64,000 nucleotides of DNA from a virus, in the IMG/VR virus record IMGVR_UViG_3300006916_000042, positions 1-64,000 of that record; one strand, given 5' to 3'. Both the position numbers and the translations under genes were made by a program. The notes beneath the pieces are model-generated. The model was not told the origin of the DNA. It saw nothing but the letters and a program-made list of their open reading frames with translations, and searched no databases. Of the stretch, positions 17,779 to 24,780 are shown in pieces; position 1 is the stretch's first letter, and every line of letters begins with the position of its first letter.

Positions 17779-18373
17779 AAACATATTCGAGATTGGTGTT
17801 AACACCGGCTCAGACACACAGCCGTTACTGGACAAATACCCGACACACACATATTACGGATTTGAACCCACACGGGAATTGGTATCCCAAGCATTGTGGC
17901 CCAAATTCAATGACCCACGAGTCAATATCATCCCAATGGCTGTTGATATTGAGGATGGTTTCAAGACGTTCAATATTGCCGGTCAGGGTGACTGGGGCTG
18001 TTCTAGTCTTTATGAGTTTGATGAGAAAATCCACGAGAAGTGGGAAAACCGGTCAGACTTCAAGATGACTCATTCCTATCCTGTACCGTGTATGAGATTG
18101 GAGACGTTCATTGAAGTGTTCAAAATAGAGGGTGATATTGACTACATGTGGATTGATGCACAAGGTAATGATTACAATGTGCTGCTATCTATGGGCCATT
18201 ACATAAACGATCTAAAAGCCGGTCGGCTGGAATGTGCTTACACGGTTGAACTGTATCAGGGTACGGGCAACAATCTGTCTAATGTTACGAAATACTTGGA
18301 CTTCTGTGGGTTCAAGTATGATGTAAAACCGGATGACGTGGGTAAGGAATGTAATGTGGAGTTTTATAGATGA
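17771..18373 (+). CDS. FkbM-family methyltransferase
   Basis: 200 residues from ATG 17771. FEIGVNTGSDTQPLLDKYP is the SAM-binding loop, and YMWIDAQGNDYNVLLSMG fits the FkbM signature (D-x-Q/E-G-x-E). FkbM enzymes often O-methylate sugars, consistent with its place in the glycan operon. Overlaps the MazG-like gene by 8 bases and the next gene by 4. Confidence 0.75.
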   Translation: MTKNIFEIGVNTGSDTQPLLDKYPTHTYYGFEPTRELVSQALWPKFNDPRVNIIPMAVDIEDGFKTFNIAGQGDWGCSSLYEFDEKIHEKWENRSDFKMTHSYPVPCMRLETFIEVFKIEGDIDYMWIDAQGNDYNVLLSMGHYINDLKAGRLECAYTVELYQGTGNNLSNVTKYLDFCGFKYDVKPDDVGKECNVEFYR

Positions 18374-18843
18374 AGATATACAGCCATCGTGGAAATCTGG
18401 ATGGGTCAAACAGACAATGGGAAAATCATCCAAGCCAAATCAACAAAGCAATATCTGCTCAATTTAATGTAGAGATTGATTTTTGGTATGTAGAGGGTGA
18501 ATGTTGGCTTGGCCATGACTTTCCGGAACATAAGGTTTCTTGGGATTTCCTTGCCCAGATCAAGTATCAGGTGATTCTACATGCCAAGAATGTTGAAGCA
18601 TTGGGTTTCCTCTCAAACAAAGATGCCCACTATTTTTGGCATGATACTGATGATTACACCCTAACATCATGGGGTTGGGTATGGATGCATCCACTTGCCC
18701 ATTCTACGGGGAAGGGTTACACAAATATGACGATATTAGCACTGCCTGAAAACTCAGCTTCTGACTTTGATCAGGATTTTTACACAAATATTGGTGGTGT
18801 GTGCACAGATTACCCTGAACGTTGGAGAGAAAAAAGATTATGA
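18370..18843 (+). CDS. Glycerophosphodiester phosphodiesterase-like protein
   Basis: 157 residues. YSHRGNLDGSNRQWENHPSQINKAI and VEIDFWYVEGECWLGHD carry the HRG...EN...E-x-D...H pattern of the GDPD TIM-barrel active site. It is shorter than typical GDPDs (about 240 aa), so it may be a minimal or altered form. Could cleave phosphodiester-linked glycerol from a glycan or lipid. Confidence 0.7.
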   Translation: MKIYSHRGNLDGSNRQWENHPSQINKAISAQFNVEIDFWYVEGECWLGHDFPEHKVSWDFLAQIKYQVILHAKNVEALGFLSNKDAHYFWHDTDDYTLTSWGWVWMHPLAHSTGKGYTNMTILALPENSASDFDQDFYTNIGGVCTDYPERWREKRL

Positions 18844-20093
18844 TTGTATCTATAATTGGGGCTGGTGGTCATGTGGGGATTCCGTTCTCACTGGTGTGCT
18901 CACGTCCAGATAACATTGTGTATGGAATAGACCTGTCTCAGGAACGGGTCAGTCAGTTGAACCGGGGTGAGATGCCTTTCATTGAAGAAGGTGGTCAGGA
19001 ACAGCTTAAAAAGTATGTTGGAAGCAACCTGTTCTTCACAACCGAATACGACTCTCTCAAAAAGTCTGATATTATTGCTATCATGATCGGTACACCGGTT
19101 GATGATGAAGGTAACCCACGTATTGATGACATCATGGAGTTGGCCGACACAATTGGAACAGCCATTGCCGAAAACATCAAGTCTGGTGGGACCAAGGCCA
19201 TAATACTAAGATCGACAGTTGCACCCGGCACTACACGTCTTTTCAAAAAACGGCTGTTCAATAAGATCAACTACTATGGTGGTGTGCCAATGTTACAGAT
19301 CAAAAACCGGGTAGACGTTTACTTCATCCCAGAACGTGTTGCACAGGGTAAGGGGTTGGTGGAGACTACCAAACACCATTGGATGATTGGGGTCGATCCT
19401 GATGAAGAGGGTGTGGGTGTTCATGCCAAACTTTGGGAGTTCATCAAAACTCTTGGGGTTGTGTATAAATTCATGCCATATGAAGCTGCTGAAATCGGCA
19501 AGCTGATGACCAATATGTACCGTTATGTGAATTTTGCATTTGCCAACGAAATGTACATGGTGTGTAAGCAATATGACGTTGATGCATTTGAGATGATTGA
19601 GGACTTCAATGAGGGGTATGAAAGACTTGATGTTCCCAAGCCGGGACCAAACGTGGGTGGGCCGTGCCTATTCAAGGATGGTAAATTCCTTACTACAAAA
19701 TTTGCTTTCCCTGAACTGATAAGCACAGCTTTCCATATCAATGAGAGTATGCCGGAATTTGTTTATGATCAGATGATGATCAAGGCTGCACGTGTTGGAA
19801 AAACTATTGACCGGGTTTTGATTCTTGGTGCTGCTTTCAAGGCTGAGTCTGATGATATTCGAAACTCACTATCATACAAATTCAAGAAGATTTGTAAGAG
19901 GCACGGCTTGAAAGTGACCATGTATGACCCATATGTTGAAGGAATGATCCAAGCTCGTACACATCTTCTGGTGAGTGGTGTGGATGCTGTTGTGGTTATG
20001 ACACCACACAAGGTATTCGATAAAGAATGGTTCCAGTGGCACTTGCCGATGATGTCACCCGGTGTGATTACATACAATCCATGGAAAGAATAG
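18840..20093 (+). CDS. UDP-sugar 6-dehydrogenase family protein
   Basis: 417 residues from ATG 18840 after GGAGAG. N-terminal NAD-binding IIGAGGHVGIP, middle RSTVAPGTT, NMYRYVNFAFANE, and catalytic Cys in VGGPCLFKDG show a nucleotide-sugar dehydrogenase (UDP-glucose or UDP-ManNAc type), making uronic acids from nucleotide sugars by two NAD-dependent oxidations. Uronate would give the glycan negative charge. Confidence 0.85.
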   Translation: MIVSIIGAGGHVGIPFSLVCSRPDNIVYGIDLSQERVSQLNRGEMPFIEEGGQEQLKKYVGSNLFFTTEYDSLKKSDIIAIMIGTPVDDEGNPRIDDIMELADTIGTAIAENIKSGGTKAIILRSTVAPGTTRLFKKRLFNKINYYGGVPMLQIKNRVDVYFIPERVAQGKGLVETTKHHWMIGVDPDEEGVGVHAKLWEFIKTLGVVYKFMPYEAAEIGKLMTNMYRYVNFAFANEMYMVCKQYDVDAFEMIEDFNEGYERLDVPKPGPNVGGPCLFKDGKFLTTKFAFPELISTAFHINESMPEFVYDQMMIKAARVGKTIDRVLILGAAFKAESDDIRNSLSYKFKKICKRHGLKVTMYDPYVEGMIQARTHLLVSGVDAVVVMTPHKVFDKEWFQWHLPMMSPGVITYNPWKE

Positions 20094-20095
20094 AC

Positions 20096-21166
20096 ATGAA
20101 AAAAATTATAGTGTGTGGCTCTGATGGCAGTTTGATGAGTCACATCATCAAAACCCTTGGATGGTTCAAGACAGACTACCATATCATGGGGATCGACAAT
20201 CTGTCCCGGCACGGTAGACGTAATCAGAACCTGACAGATGATGACTGTTTGTTCATGGAAGCAGACCTGACAAATCGTAGAGTCGTTATGGACCTGTTCA
20301 CAGCATACCAGCCGGATGTTATCATTCAGGGTGCTGCAACCATTTACGGTGTTGGGGGCTTCAATAGATTTGCTGCTGATATTTTGGGTCGTGACACAGC
20401 TATCAATGCAAACTGTTTGGAAGCTGCTGCCACATGCACAGATGTTGAGAACTTCGTTTTCATCTCATCGTCTATGGTTTATGAGAGTGTATCTATTGGA
20501 CTCATTCCTTCACATGAATCCCACATGTATGATTACAAGGGCAGTAACATACATCCACCCATTCCAAAGACTGATTATGGTTTGAGTAAGGTGGTGAACG
20601 AAAGAATGGTCAGGGCATACAATAAGCAATATGCTTTACCGTATTCTATCTGGAGACCATTCAATATCATAACACCATATGAAACTGCTGGGGAATCATT
20701 GGGTGATTCCCACGTGTTTGCTGATTTCTTTAACACGATCTTGATGAATAGAGAGCACCGTCTTGACATTATAGGTGATGGAAATCAAGTCCGGTGCTTC
20801 ACATGGATTGATGATGTGATTGAACCAATTATCGATACTCTGGAGCATCCTACAAACACGGCCATGAATATTGGTAACCAAGAGCCAATCACCATGAGAG
20901 AATTGGCTATGATTATTCGTGAGGTTGGAATGGAGAAGGGTTATCTACCACCTAGTTTTCCACCACTAGAATTCAATACTTCAAAGTCCTATCCGGATGA
21001 TGTTAAATACAGAGTACCGGCTGTTGAGAATATCAAACATAAGCTTGGTTGGAAAGCCAAGGTGAAGGTTCGGGAATCTATAAGTAGATGTGCCGACTAT
21101 TTGATAAGTACATTACCCTTATATGAAGATAACTCACTGGGTATAGGAATAAGAGAAGTGGAATAA
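20096..21166 (+). CDS. NAD-dependent sugar epimerase/dehydratase
   Basis: 356 residues from ATG 20096. Extended SDR enzyme with SSSMVYES, catalytic YGLSKVV (Y-x3-K), WRPFNIITP, and GDGNQVRCFTWIDDV. The NAD loop reads VCGSDGSLMSHI rather than the usual G-x-x-G-x-x-G, with the third glycine missing, so cofactor binding may be altered. Closest in type to GDP-fucose synthase or UDP-glucose 4-epimerase. Last gene of the glycan run. Confidence 0.8.
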   Translation: MKKIIVCGSDGSLMSHIIKTLGWFKTDYHIMGIDNLSRHGRRNQNLTDDDCLFMEADLTNRRVVMDLFTAYQPDVIIQGAATIYGVGGFNRFAADILGRDTAINANCLEAAATCTDVENFVFISSSMVYESVSIGLIPSHESHMYDYKGSNIHPPIPKTDYGLSKVVNERMVRAYNKQYALPYSIWRPFNIITPYETAGESLGDSHVFADFFNTILMNREHRLDIIGDGNQVRCFTWIDDVIEPIIDTLEHPTNTAMNIGNQEPITMRELAMIIREVGMEKGYLPPSFPPLEFNTSKSYPDDVKYRVPAVENIKHKLGWKAKVKVRESISRCADYLISTLPLYEDNSLGIGIREVE

Positions 21167-21171
21167 TAAAG

Positions 21172-21636
21172 ATGACAAAATCTACAATATTCTTTGTATT
21201 GTTCAGTATTTCCAATCTTCTAGCAATCTTCTGGTTAGGTTATTTTGACATATACTCATGGATAGCTTCCAAAGACATCACTTATATTTCATTCCTTATC
21301 GGGGTTGTCTATATGGCAACCCTTCTATCTTTCTTTTTTGAGATTAGATCAGGGAAAAATAGTGATGATGTCTTTGAGTTGCAGATGTTCATTGCAAACC
21401 ATCTACCAGCACTTGGGTTGTTGGGGACGGTGATTGGGTTGATGATATCAGTGGAGTCCATATCCACAATCAAGATCGATCCAAATGAGCAGACAGAGAT
21501 TATTGAGATGATGCAGAATATCTTCCTAGCACTATCAACGGCTCTTCTGACAACTATTGTTGGGTTGATAACCAGTCTGTTACTCAAGGGGCAATTGGTA
21601 GTAATGAACATGGTGCATTCCCATGAAGTTGAGTAA
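21172..21636 (+). CDS. MotA/TolQ/ExbB-like proton channel protein
   Basis: 154 residues, four predicted membrane segments (about 5-27, 37-58, 81-98, 115-140). HLPALGLLGTVIGLMISVE and ALSTALLTTIVGLITSLL are the core segments of the MotA/TolQ/ExbB channel family, where Thr residues in the last helices line the proton path. It is shorter than TolQ/ExbB (about 230 aa). It overlaps the TolR-like gene by 14 bases. A phage-coded ion-motive-force channel is unusual. Confidence 0.75.
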   Translation: MTKSTIFFVLFSISNLLAIFWLGYFDIYSWIASKDITYISFLIGVVYMATLLSFFFEIRSGKNSDDVFELQMFIANHLPALGLLGTVIGLMISVESISTIKIDPNEQTEIIEMMQNIFLALSTALLTTIVGLITSLLLKGQLVVMNMVHSHEVE

Positions 21637-22270
21637 AGAGACTGGGGCCAGCAACATATTTTCAGACATGTTGTTCACTGTCCTGTTCATGGTCATTGTA
21701 TCGTTCGTTCTGGCTATTCTGTTGATCAATCCAATATCCAAAGATGAGGGCAACATCATCAAACGTGCTGAGTATTTCATTGAGATGGAATGGCCGGATG
21801 ATATCGATTGTGATGTTGACTTATGGGTGCAGGGTCCCGACAAAGGGAAGCCGATCCATTTCCTGTACCTCAACAACAAATACATGCATCTGGAACGGGA
21901 TGATCAGGGAATCAGAACTGATACGTTTAGTCCATCTGGAAGTAAAAGAAAAATTCAAGGTGAAGAAAATCGTGAGGTGTGGACACTGAGAGGGATGGTC
22001 CCCGGTGAATACATTGTTAATGGACATCTGTATAAATGTAACGGATCAAATGCCTATCAAACTGGTGTACCGATTACCGTGCCGGTTAAACTGAGAGTGG
22101 TTAAAATAAACCGGTATAGGATTGTCCATATGGTTAAAAAGGTTTTCGAGATGACATGGCAGGAAAAAACCTTTGTCAGGTTCAGGTTGGATAATGACGG
22201 ATTCTTTGTCAATCAGGGTGATGATTTCATACCAATAGTGAAGCTTGGAGCCGGGGAGACATTACGATGA
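21623..22270 (+). CDS. TolR/ExbD-like membrane protein with beta-rich domain
   Basis: 215 residues. The N-terminus FSDMLFTVLFMVIVSFVLAILL has one membrane segment with Asp15 at its cytoplasmic end, where TolR/ExbD have their essential proton-binding Asp. The periplasmic part (about 55-160) contains DCDVDLWVQGPDKG and YMHLERDD, resembling the DUF2135/YfaP type beta-sandwich more than the TolR domain. Directly coupled to the TolQ-like gene upstream and overlapping the next gene by ATGA. Confidence 0.65.
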   Translation: MKLSKETGASNIFSDMLFTVLFMVIVSFVLAILLINPISKDEGNIIKRAEYFIEMEWPDDIDCDVDLWVQGPDKGKPIHFLYLNNKYMHLERDDQGIRTDTFSPSGSKRKIQGEENREVWTLRGMVPGEYIVNGHLYKCNGSNAYQTGVPITVPVKLRVVKINRYRIVHMVKKVFEMTWQEKTFVRFRLDNDGFFVNQGDDFIPIVKLGAGETLR

Positions 22271-22767
22271 TCGATTTTTTGATGGTGATATTCTTCTCGT
22301 TCATAGCCTTGTTCATTCTTTGGATGATCATGGTGGGTAGGATGTCAACCCATGTTATCATGCTGGGTGTGCTGCTTATTGTGGCTGCTACGGGGAATTA
22401 CTGGTCACTGATGACATACAGGGGTTTCCCCACAACAGCCGTGATGGGTAAAGACAATTCAATGATATGGGCTTCTATCAAGGACCCTACACCCAAAAAC
22501 CCGGATGGGTTGATTTATGTGTGGGTCTATGATCCAGATCGTGAAACCACACGTGTAGAAGAACTGTTGCACCTGAATTTCAACAGTAAGCCACGGGCTT
22601 ATGAAATCCCATATACGAAAGAAAGTGCCAAGGAACTTAGGGAAGCCATGAAGAAGAAGATGAAGGGTTTTGGTGTCCTGTTGGGTTTGGAACTGGATGG
22701 GACGGGTGATAAAATACCGAAGCTGAAGATACAGACTATCGATCCCTATGAAATTTTGCCTAAATAG
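22267..22767 (+). CDS. Membrane protein, third gene of TolQR-like cassette
   Basis: 166 residues with two membrane segments at about 2-22 and 30-47, then a soluble C-terminal domain (about 60-166) with YVWVYDPDRETTRVEE and a Lys-rich helix. No family recognised. ATGA overlap with the TolR-like gene suggests the three proteins act together, perhaps with this one as the outward-facing effector or anchor. Confidence 0.6.
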   Translation: MIDFLMVIFFSFIALFILWMIMVGRMSTHVIMLGVLLIVAATGNYWSLMTYRGFPTTAVMGKDNSMIWASIKDPTPKNPDGLIYVWVYDPDRETTRVEELLHLNFNSKPRAYEIPYTKESAKELREAMKKKMKGFGVLLGLELDGTGDKIPKLKIQTIDPYEILPK

Positions 22768-22770
22768 TTC

Positions 22771-22799
22771 TTGACAAACATGTTGTGTCTCTATATATA
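22771..22799 (+). promoter_or_regulatory. sigma70-type promoter for the first tRNA block
   Basis: TTGACA at 22771-22776, 17-base spacer, TATATA at 22794-22799. It lies in the gap between the membrane cassette and tRNA-Leu(TAG). The strong match to the host consensus suggests early transcription by unmodified RNA polymerase. Confidence 0.8.
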
Positions 22800-22812
22800 G
22801 ATGAATAACAAT

Positions 22813-22888
22813 GCTCGTGTAGCCCAATGGCAGAGGCACTGGTTTTAGGAACCAGTCAGTGTGAGTTCGACTCTCTCCACGAGCACCA
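22813..22888 (+). tRNA. tRNA-Leu (TAG)
   Basis: 76 bases with encoded CCA. Acceptor GCTCGTG/CACGAGC, anticodon stem CTGGT/ACCAG, loop TTTAGGA with anticodon TAG. D-stem is the 3-bp GCC/GGC form. The variable loop is only 5 bases (TCAGT), whereas bacterial tRNA-Leu normally has a long variable arm. One T-stem mismatch. Confidence 0.85.
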
Positions 22889-22891
22889 ATT

Positions 22892-22977
22892 ATTTGGTTT
22901 GCATCTAGTTAACCGGTATTACTGAAAGATATCCCTAGAGGGTTGATCTGTTTTAACTGAGTTGGTGTTGACCAAAT
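22892..22977 (+). ncRNA. Structured non-coding element between tRNA-Leu and tRNA-Glu
   Basis: Outer stem ATTTGGT/ACCAAAT (22892-22898 with 22971-22977), middle stem AGTTAA/TTAACT (22907-22912 with 22953-22958), and an inner hairpin CCC-TAGA-GGG (22933-22942) flanked by AGAT/ATCT. There is no T-loop motif, so it is not a tRNA. It would be cut out between two tRNAs during processing, like the stable RNAs C and D in the T4 tRNA cluster. Confidence 0.5.
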
Positions 22978-22980
22978 TAT

Positions 22981-23058
22981 GCTACTGTCGTCTAACTGGA
23001 ATAGGATACTTGCCTTTCAAGCAGGGGAATGCCGGTTCGAATCCGGTCGGTAGTACCA
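22981..23058 (+). tRNA. tRNA-Glu (TTC)
   Basis: 78 bases with encoded CCA. Acceptor GCTACTG pairs with CGGTAGT (two G-U pairs); anticodon stem CTTGC/GCAGG, loop CTTTCAA with anticodon TTC; T-arm GCCGG/CCGGT with TTCGAAT-type loop. Confidence 0.9.
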
Positions 23059-23074
23059 ATTTATAGGATATATT

Positions 23075-23245
23075 ATGAAAACAGAATATGAAAAAAAATT
23101 AGCTATCATAGAAGATAGTTTTACTTCTGGATTTCATGGCACAGTGCCTTATGCTTCTGAGCTTCAAGCTTTATGGAAAGAATTTCCAGAAGAAGCCAAG
23201 AAAGGTCTTGCTCAAGTCACTGGAAAGGTAAAGTTCCCTAAATAA
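23075..23245 (+). CDS. Small protein between tRNA genes
   Basis: 56 residues, ATG 23075 preceded by TAGGA. Starts MKTEYEKKLAIIEDSF and contains SELQALWKEFPEEAKK, probably helical. Its end overlaps a CTAAATA motif (23239-23245). Function unknown. Confidence 0.6.
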   Translation: MKTEYEKKLAIIEDSFTSGFHGTVPYASELQALWKEFPEEAKKGLAQVTGKVKFPK

Positions 23246-23272
23246 CTGTATAACAGACAGTTAGGGTTAAAT

Positions 23273-23671
23273 ATGTTTGAAAGTAGTGTAAACACAAAAA
23301 AACAAGGTGATGTTGGTCTGGGTTATGCAATATCATATTTCAGTAGACTTGGTTGGGCTGTTTCCATACCATTAACAGATAGTCAAGATTATGACTTGGT
23401 TGTAGATGATCCTGATAGGGGGTTGAGAAGAGTGTCTATAAAAACAACAAGTCAGAGAAAATCAACCGGTGGTTATGAAGTTGGTTTAAGAGTTTTAGGT
23501 GGAAATAGTAAAAAAAACTATGTACATAAAACTGCTGATCTTGTACAATATGATGATTTATTCGTTTTAACTGAAGAAGGAACGATGTATTTCTTACCAA
23601 AACCAAATGTTAAAAGCAGTATTGTTGTTGGTAAGAAATATGAAAAATACAACATTGGGAACTGCAAGTAA
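23273..23671 (+). CDS. PD-(D/E)XK endonuclease-like protein next to tRNA-Tyr
   Basis: 132 residues. NTKKQGDVGLGYAISYFSRLGW, then YDLVV (Asp41) and VSIKTTS (Ser55-x-Lys57) fit the small PD-(D/E)XK endonuclease family that includes the homing enzyme I-Ssp6803I; the acidic residue of the D...ExK core is replaced by Ser, as other members carry Gln. Bases look more A/T-rich than the neighbours. The last codons lie inside the 5' end of tRNA-Tyr. A free-standing mobile endonuclease that targets tRNA genes is plausible. Confidence 0.65.
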   Translation: MFESSVNTKKQGDVGLGYAISYFSRLGWAVSIPLTDSQDYDLVVDDPDRGLRRVSIKTTSQRKSTGGYEVGLRVLGGNSKKNYVHKTADLVQYDDLFVLTEEGTMYFLPKPNVKSSIVVGKKYEKYNIGNCK

Positions 23672-23745
23672 GAGTGGATGGTCCACTGACCGGCTGTAAA
23701 CCGGTTCCTTAAGGCAAGAGGTTCGATTCCGTCCAGTTCCCACCA
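23657..23745 (+). tRNA. tRNA-Tyr (GTA), atypical or degenerate
   Basis: Acceptor GGGAACT/AGTTCCC (extendable to 8 bp), anticodon stem ACCGG/CCGGT with loop CTGTAAA and anticodon GTA, variable arm TCCTTAAGG as expected of class II tRNA-Tyr, encoded CCA. The T-stem is poor (AGAGG against CCGTC) and the D-region instead forms AGTGGA/TCCACT. The first 15 bases are also the 3' end of the endonuclease gene. Confidence 0.6.
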
Positions 23746-23751
23746 AATTCT

Positions 23752-23826
23752 GTCCCCATCGTCTAGTGGTCAGGATGTCGGCTTCTCAAGCCGGTGACAG
23801 GGGTTCAAATCCCCTTGGGGATACCA
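23752..23826 (+). tRNA. tRNA-Glu (CTC)
   Basis: 75 bases with CCA. Acceptor GTCCCCA/TGGGGAT, anticodon stem TCGGC/GCCGG, loop TTCTCAA with anticodon CTC, T-arm AGGGG/CCCCT. Second Glu isoacceptor of the cluster. Confidence 0.9.
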
Positions 23827-23829
23827 AGT

Positions 23830-23931
23830 TTAGATGGGTCTTGAGGGGCTAGTTGCATGGCAAATTCGAACAAAGTGCAACCCTCTGTGTAATAGTGATC
23901 ATACAGGAAAGACAGAGAGAGGCCCGTCTAA
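23830..23931 (+). ncRNA. Structured non-coding element, three-way junction
   Basis: Outer 11-bp stem TTAGATGGGTC/GGCCCGTCTAA (23830-23840 with 23921-23931, two G-U pairs). Inside are two hairpins: GTTGCA/TGCAAC flanked by GAGG/CCTC, and CTCTGT/ACAGAG. The compensating G-U pairs suggest a selected RNA. No open frame of note and no tRNA signature. Confidence 0.55.
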
Positions 23932-23940
23932 TTTAATTAG

Positions 23941-24014
23941 GCCGATATAGCTCAATGGTAGAGTGCTGCTGTGGTATTGCAGAAATCTGGGTTCAATTCC
24001 CTGTGTCGGCACCA
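23941..24014 (+). tRNA. tRNA-Thr (GGT)
   Basis: 74 bases with CCA. Acceptor GCCGATA/TGTCGGC, start GCCGATATAGCTCA is very like bacterial tRNA-Thr(GGT). Anticodon stem CTGC/GCAG with a T-T mismatch at 31-39, loop GTGGTAT, anticodon GGT. Confidence 0.85.
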
Positions 24015-24034
24015 TGAAAAAAGGAAAAATGGTA

Positions 24035-24304
24035 ATGGATAACGAAGTGCTTATAGAACAGTTGGATGATATTATTGAACAGACTCTCGTGGATTTGTTC
24101 TCCAGTATGGTTGTGAAACAGATGATGGAGAGGTGTGATGACAAGGACGTGGCCTTGCAGCAAATTGCTGAGTGGAAATCCAATACTGATATTGATGATA
24201 CTGAACTGAATAAACGGGTTAATGCATTGAAACAGGAAGTTGTGGACCTGTTGGAGAAGAATTCAAGACTGATTTCGGATATGTTTCGGGATAATTTGCA
24301 GTGA
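24035..24304 (+). CDS. Uncharacterised helical protein
   Basis: 89 residues from ATG 24035 (ATG 24029 also possible; AAGGA at 24021-24025). Mostly alpha-helical, acidic, with LNKRVNALKQEVVDLLEKNSR likely forming a coiled coil. Function unknown. Followed by a strong promoter. Confidence 0.6.
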   Translation: MDNEVLIEQLDDIIEQTLVDLFSSMVVKQMMERCDDKDVALQQIAEWKSNTDIDDTELNKRVNALKQEVVDLLEKNSRLISDMFRDNLQ

Positions 24305-24312
24305 TTTAGTGC

Positions 24313-24341
24313 TTGACACTCACTCACATTAAACCTATATA
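24313..24341 (+). promoter_or_regulatory. sigma70-type promoter
   Basis: TTGACA at 24313-24318, 17-base spacer, TATATA at 24336-24341, about 13 bases before the next start codon, so the leader is very short. Confidence 0.8.
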
Positions 24342-24353
24342 CGGGATTACAAG

Positions 24354-24581
24354 ATGCTTAACATATTCGTTCTATCGGCAATCGTGCTGGTATCAAATTC
24401 AGGTTGGGTAAGGGGTGAGAAAATTCACCCAAAGCTTACACCAGTGGTTTTTAACTCGTATCAGGAGTGTAGACTCGAAAGACGTAAAGCCCGTGCCTTG
24501 TATCGTGAGCACAAAGAATATCTGAAAGAGAATTACGGGGTTATCAGAATCTCGTTGAAGTGTACAAAAAAGACTAAATAG
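24354..24581 (+). CDS. Small exported protein
   Basis: 75 residues with an N-terminal signal-like segment (MLNIFVLSAIVLVSNSGWVRG) and a basic C-terminal half containing two cysteines that could pair. Likely periplasmic. Its end contains a CTAAATA motif (24575-24581). Function unknown. Confidence 0.6.
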   Translation: MLNIFVLSAIVLVSNSGWVRGEKIHPKLTPVVFNSYQECRLERRKARALYREHKEYLKENYGVIRISLKCTKKTK

Positions 24582-24596
24582 ATGTAGAAGAATTAT

Positions 24597-24671
24597 TGGA
24601 CTGTACTCAACTGGTAAGAGAGCAAGCTGTTAACTTGTTATATGTAGGTTCGAATCCTATCAGTCCAGCCA
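24597..24671 (+). tRNA. tRNA-Asn (GTT)
   Basis: 75 bases, acceptor TGGACTG/CAGTCCA with G73 and encoded CCA. Anticodon stem GCAAG/CTTGT, loop CTGTTAA, anticodon GTT. T-arm GTAGG/CCTAT with TTCGAAT loop. Confidence 0.9.
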
Positions 24672-24677
24672 ATTCAT

Positions 24678-24752
24678 GCAAGCATAGTGTAGTGGGTAAC
24701 ACATCAGTTTGTGGAACTGATATCACAGGTTCAAACCCTGTTGCTTGTACCA
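24678..24752 (+). tRNA. tRNA-His (GTG) with A73 and no G-1
   Basis: 75 bases. Acceptor GCAAGCA/TGCTTGT, anticodon stem TCAGT/ACTGA, loop TTGTGGA, anticodon GTG. The base before position 1 is T and position 73 is A, so the near-universal G-1:C73 pair is missing, as known for many alphaproteobacteria. Confidence 0.9.
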
Positions 24753-24780
24753 ATTTATTATGAACATGTGAGATATTCAA

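Noticed and set aside
8946-21166. Prophage or host chromosomal origin of the glycan genes
   Set aside because: Overlaps, strand and ribosome sites match the phage genes on both sides, and no integrase or host genes flank it.
22760-22766. CTAAATA at the end of the 22267 gene as a late promoter
   Set aside because: It arises from Pro-Lys-stop codons; the same occurs at 23239 and 24575. Without RNA data these are treated as coincidence.
21172-22767. Zorya defence (ZorAB) itself
   Set aside because: The channel protein lacks the long ZorA tail and no ZorCDE-type nuclease or helicase is adjacent; TolQR-like is the closer description.
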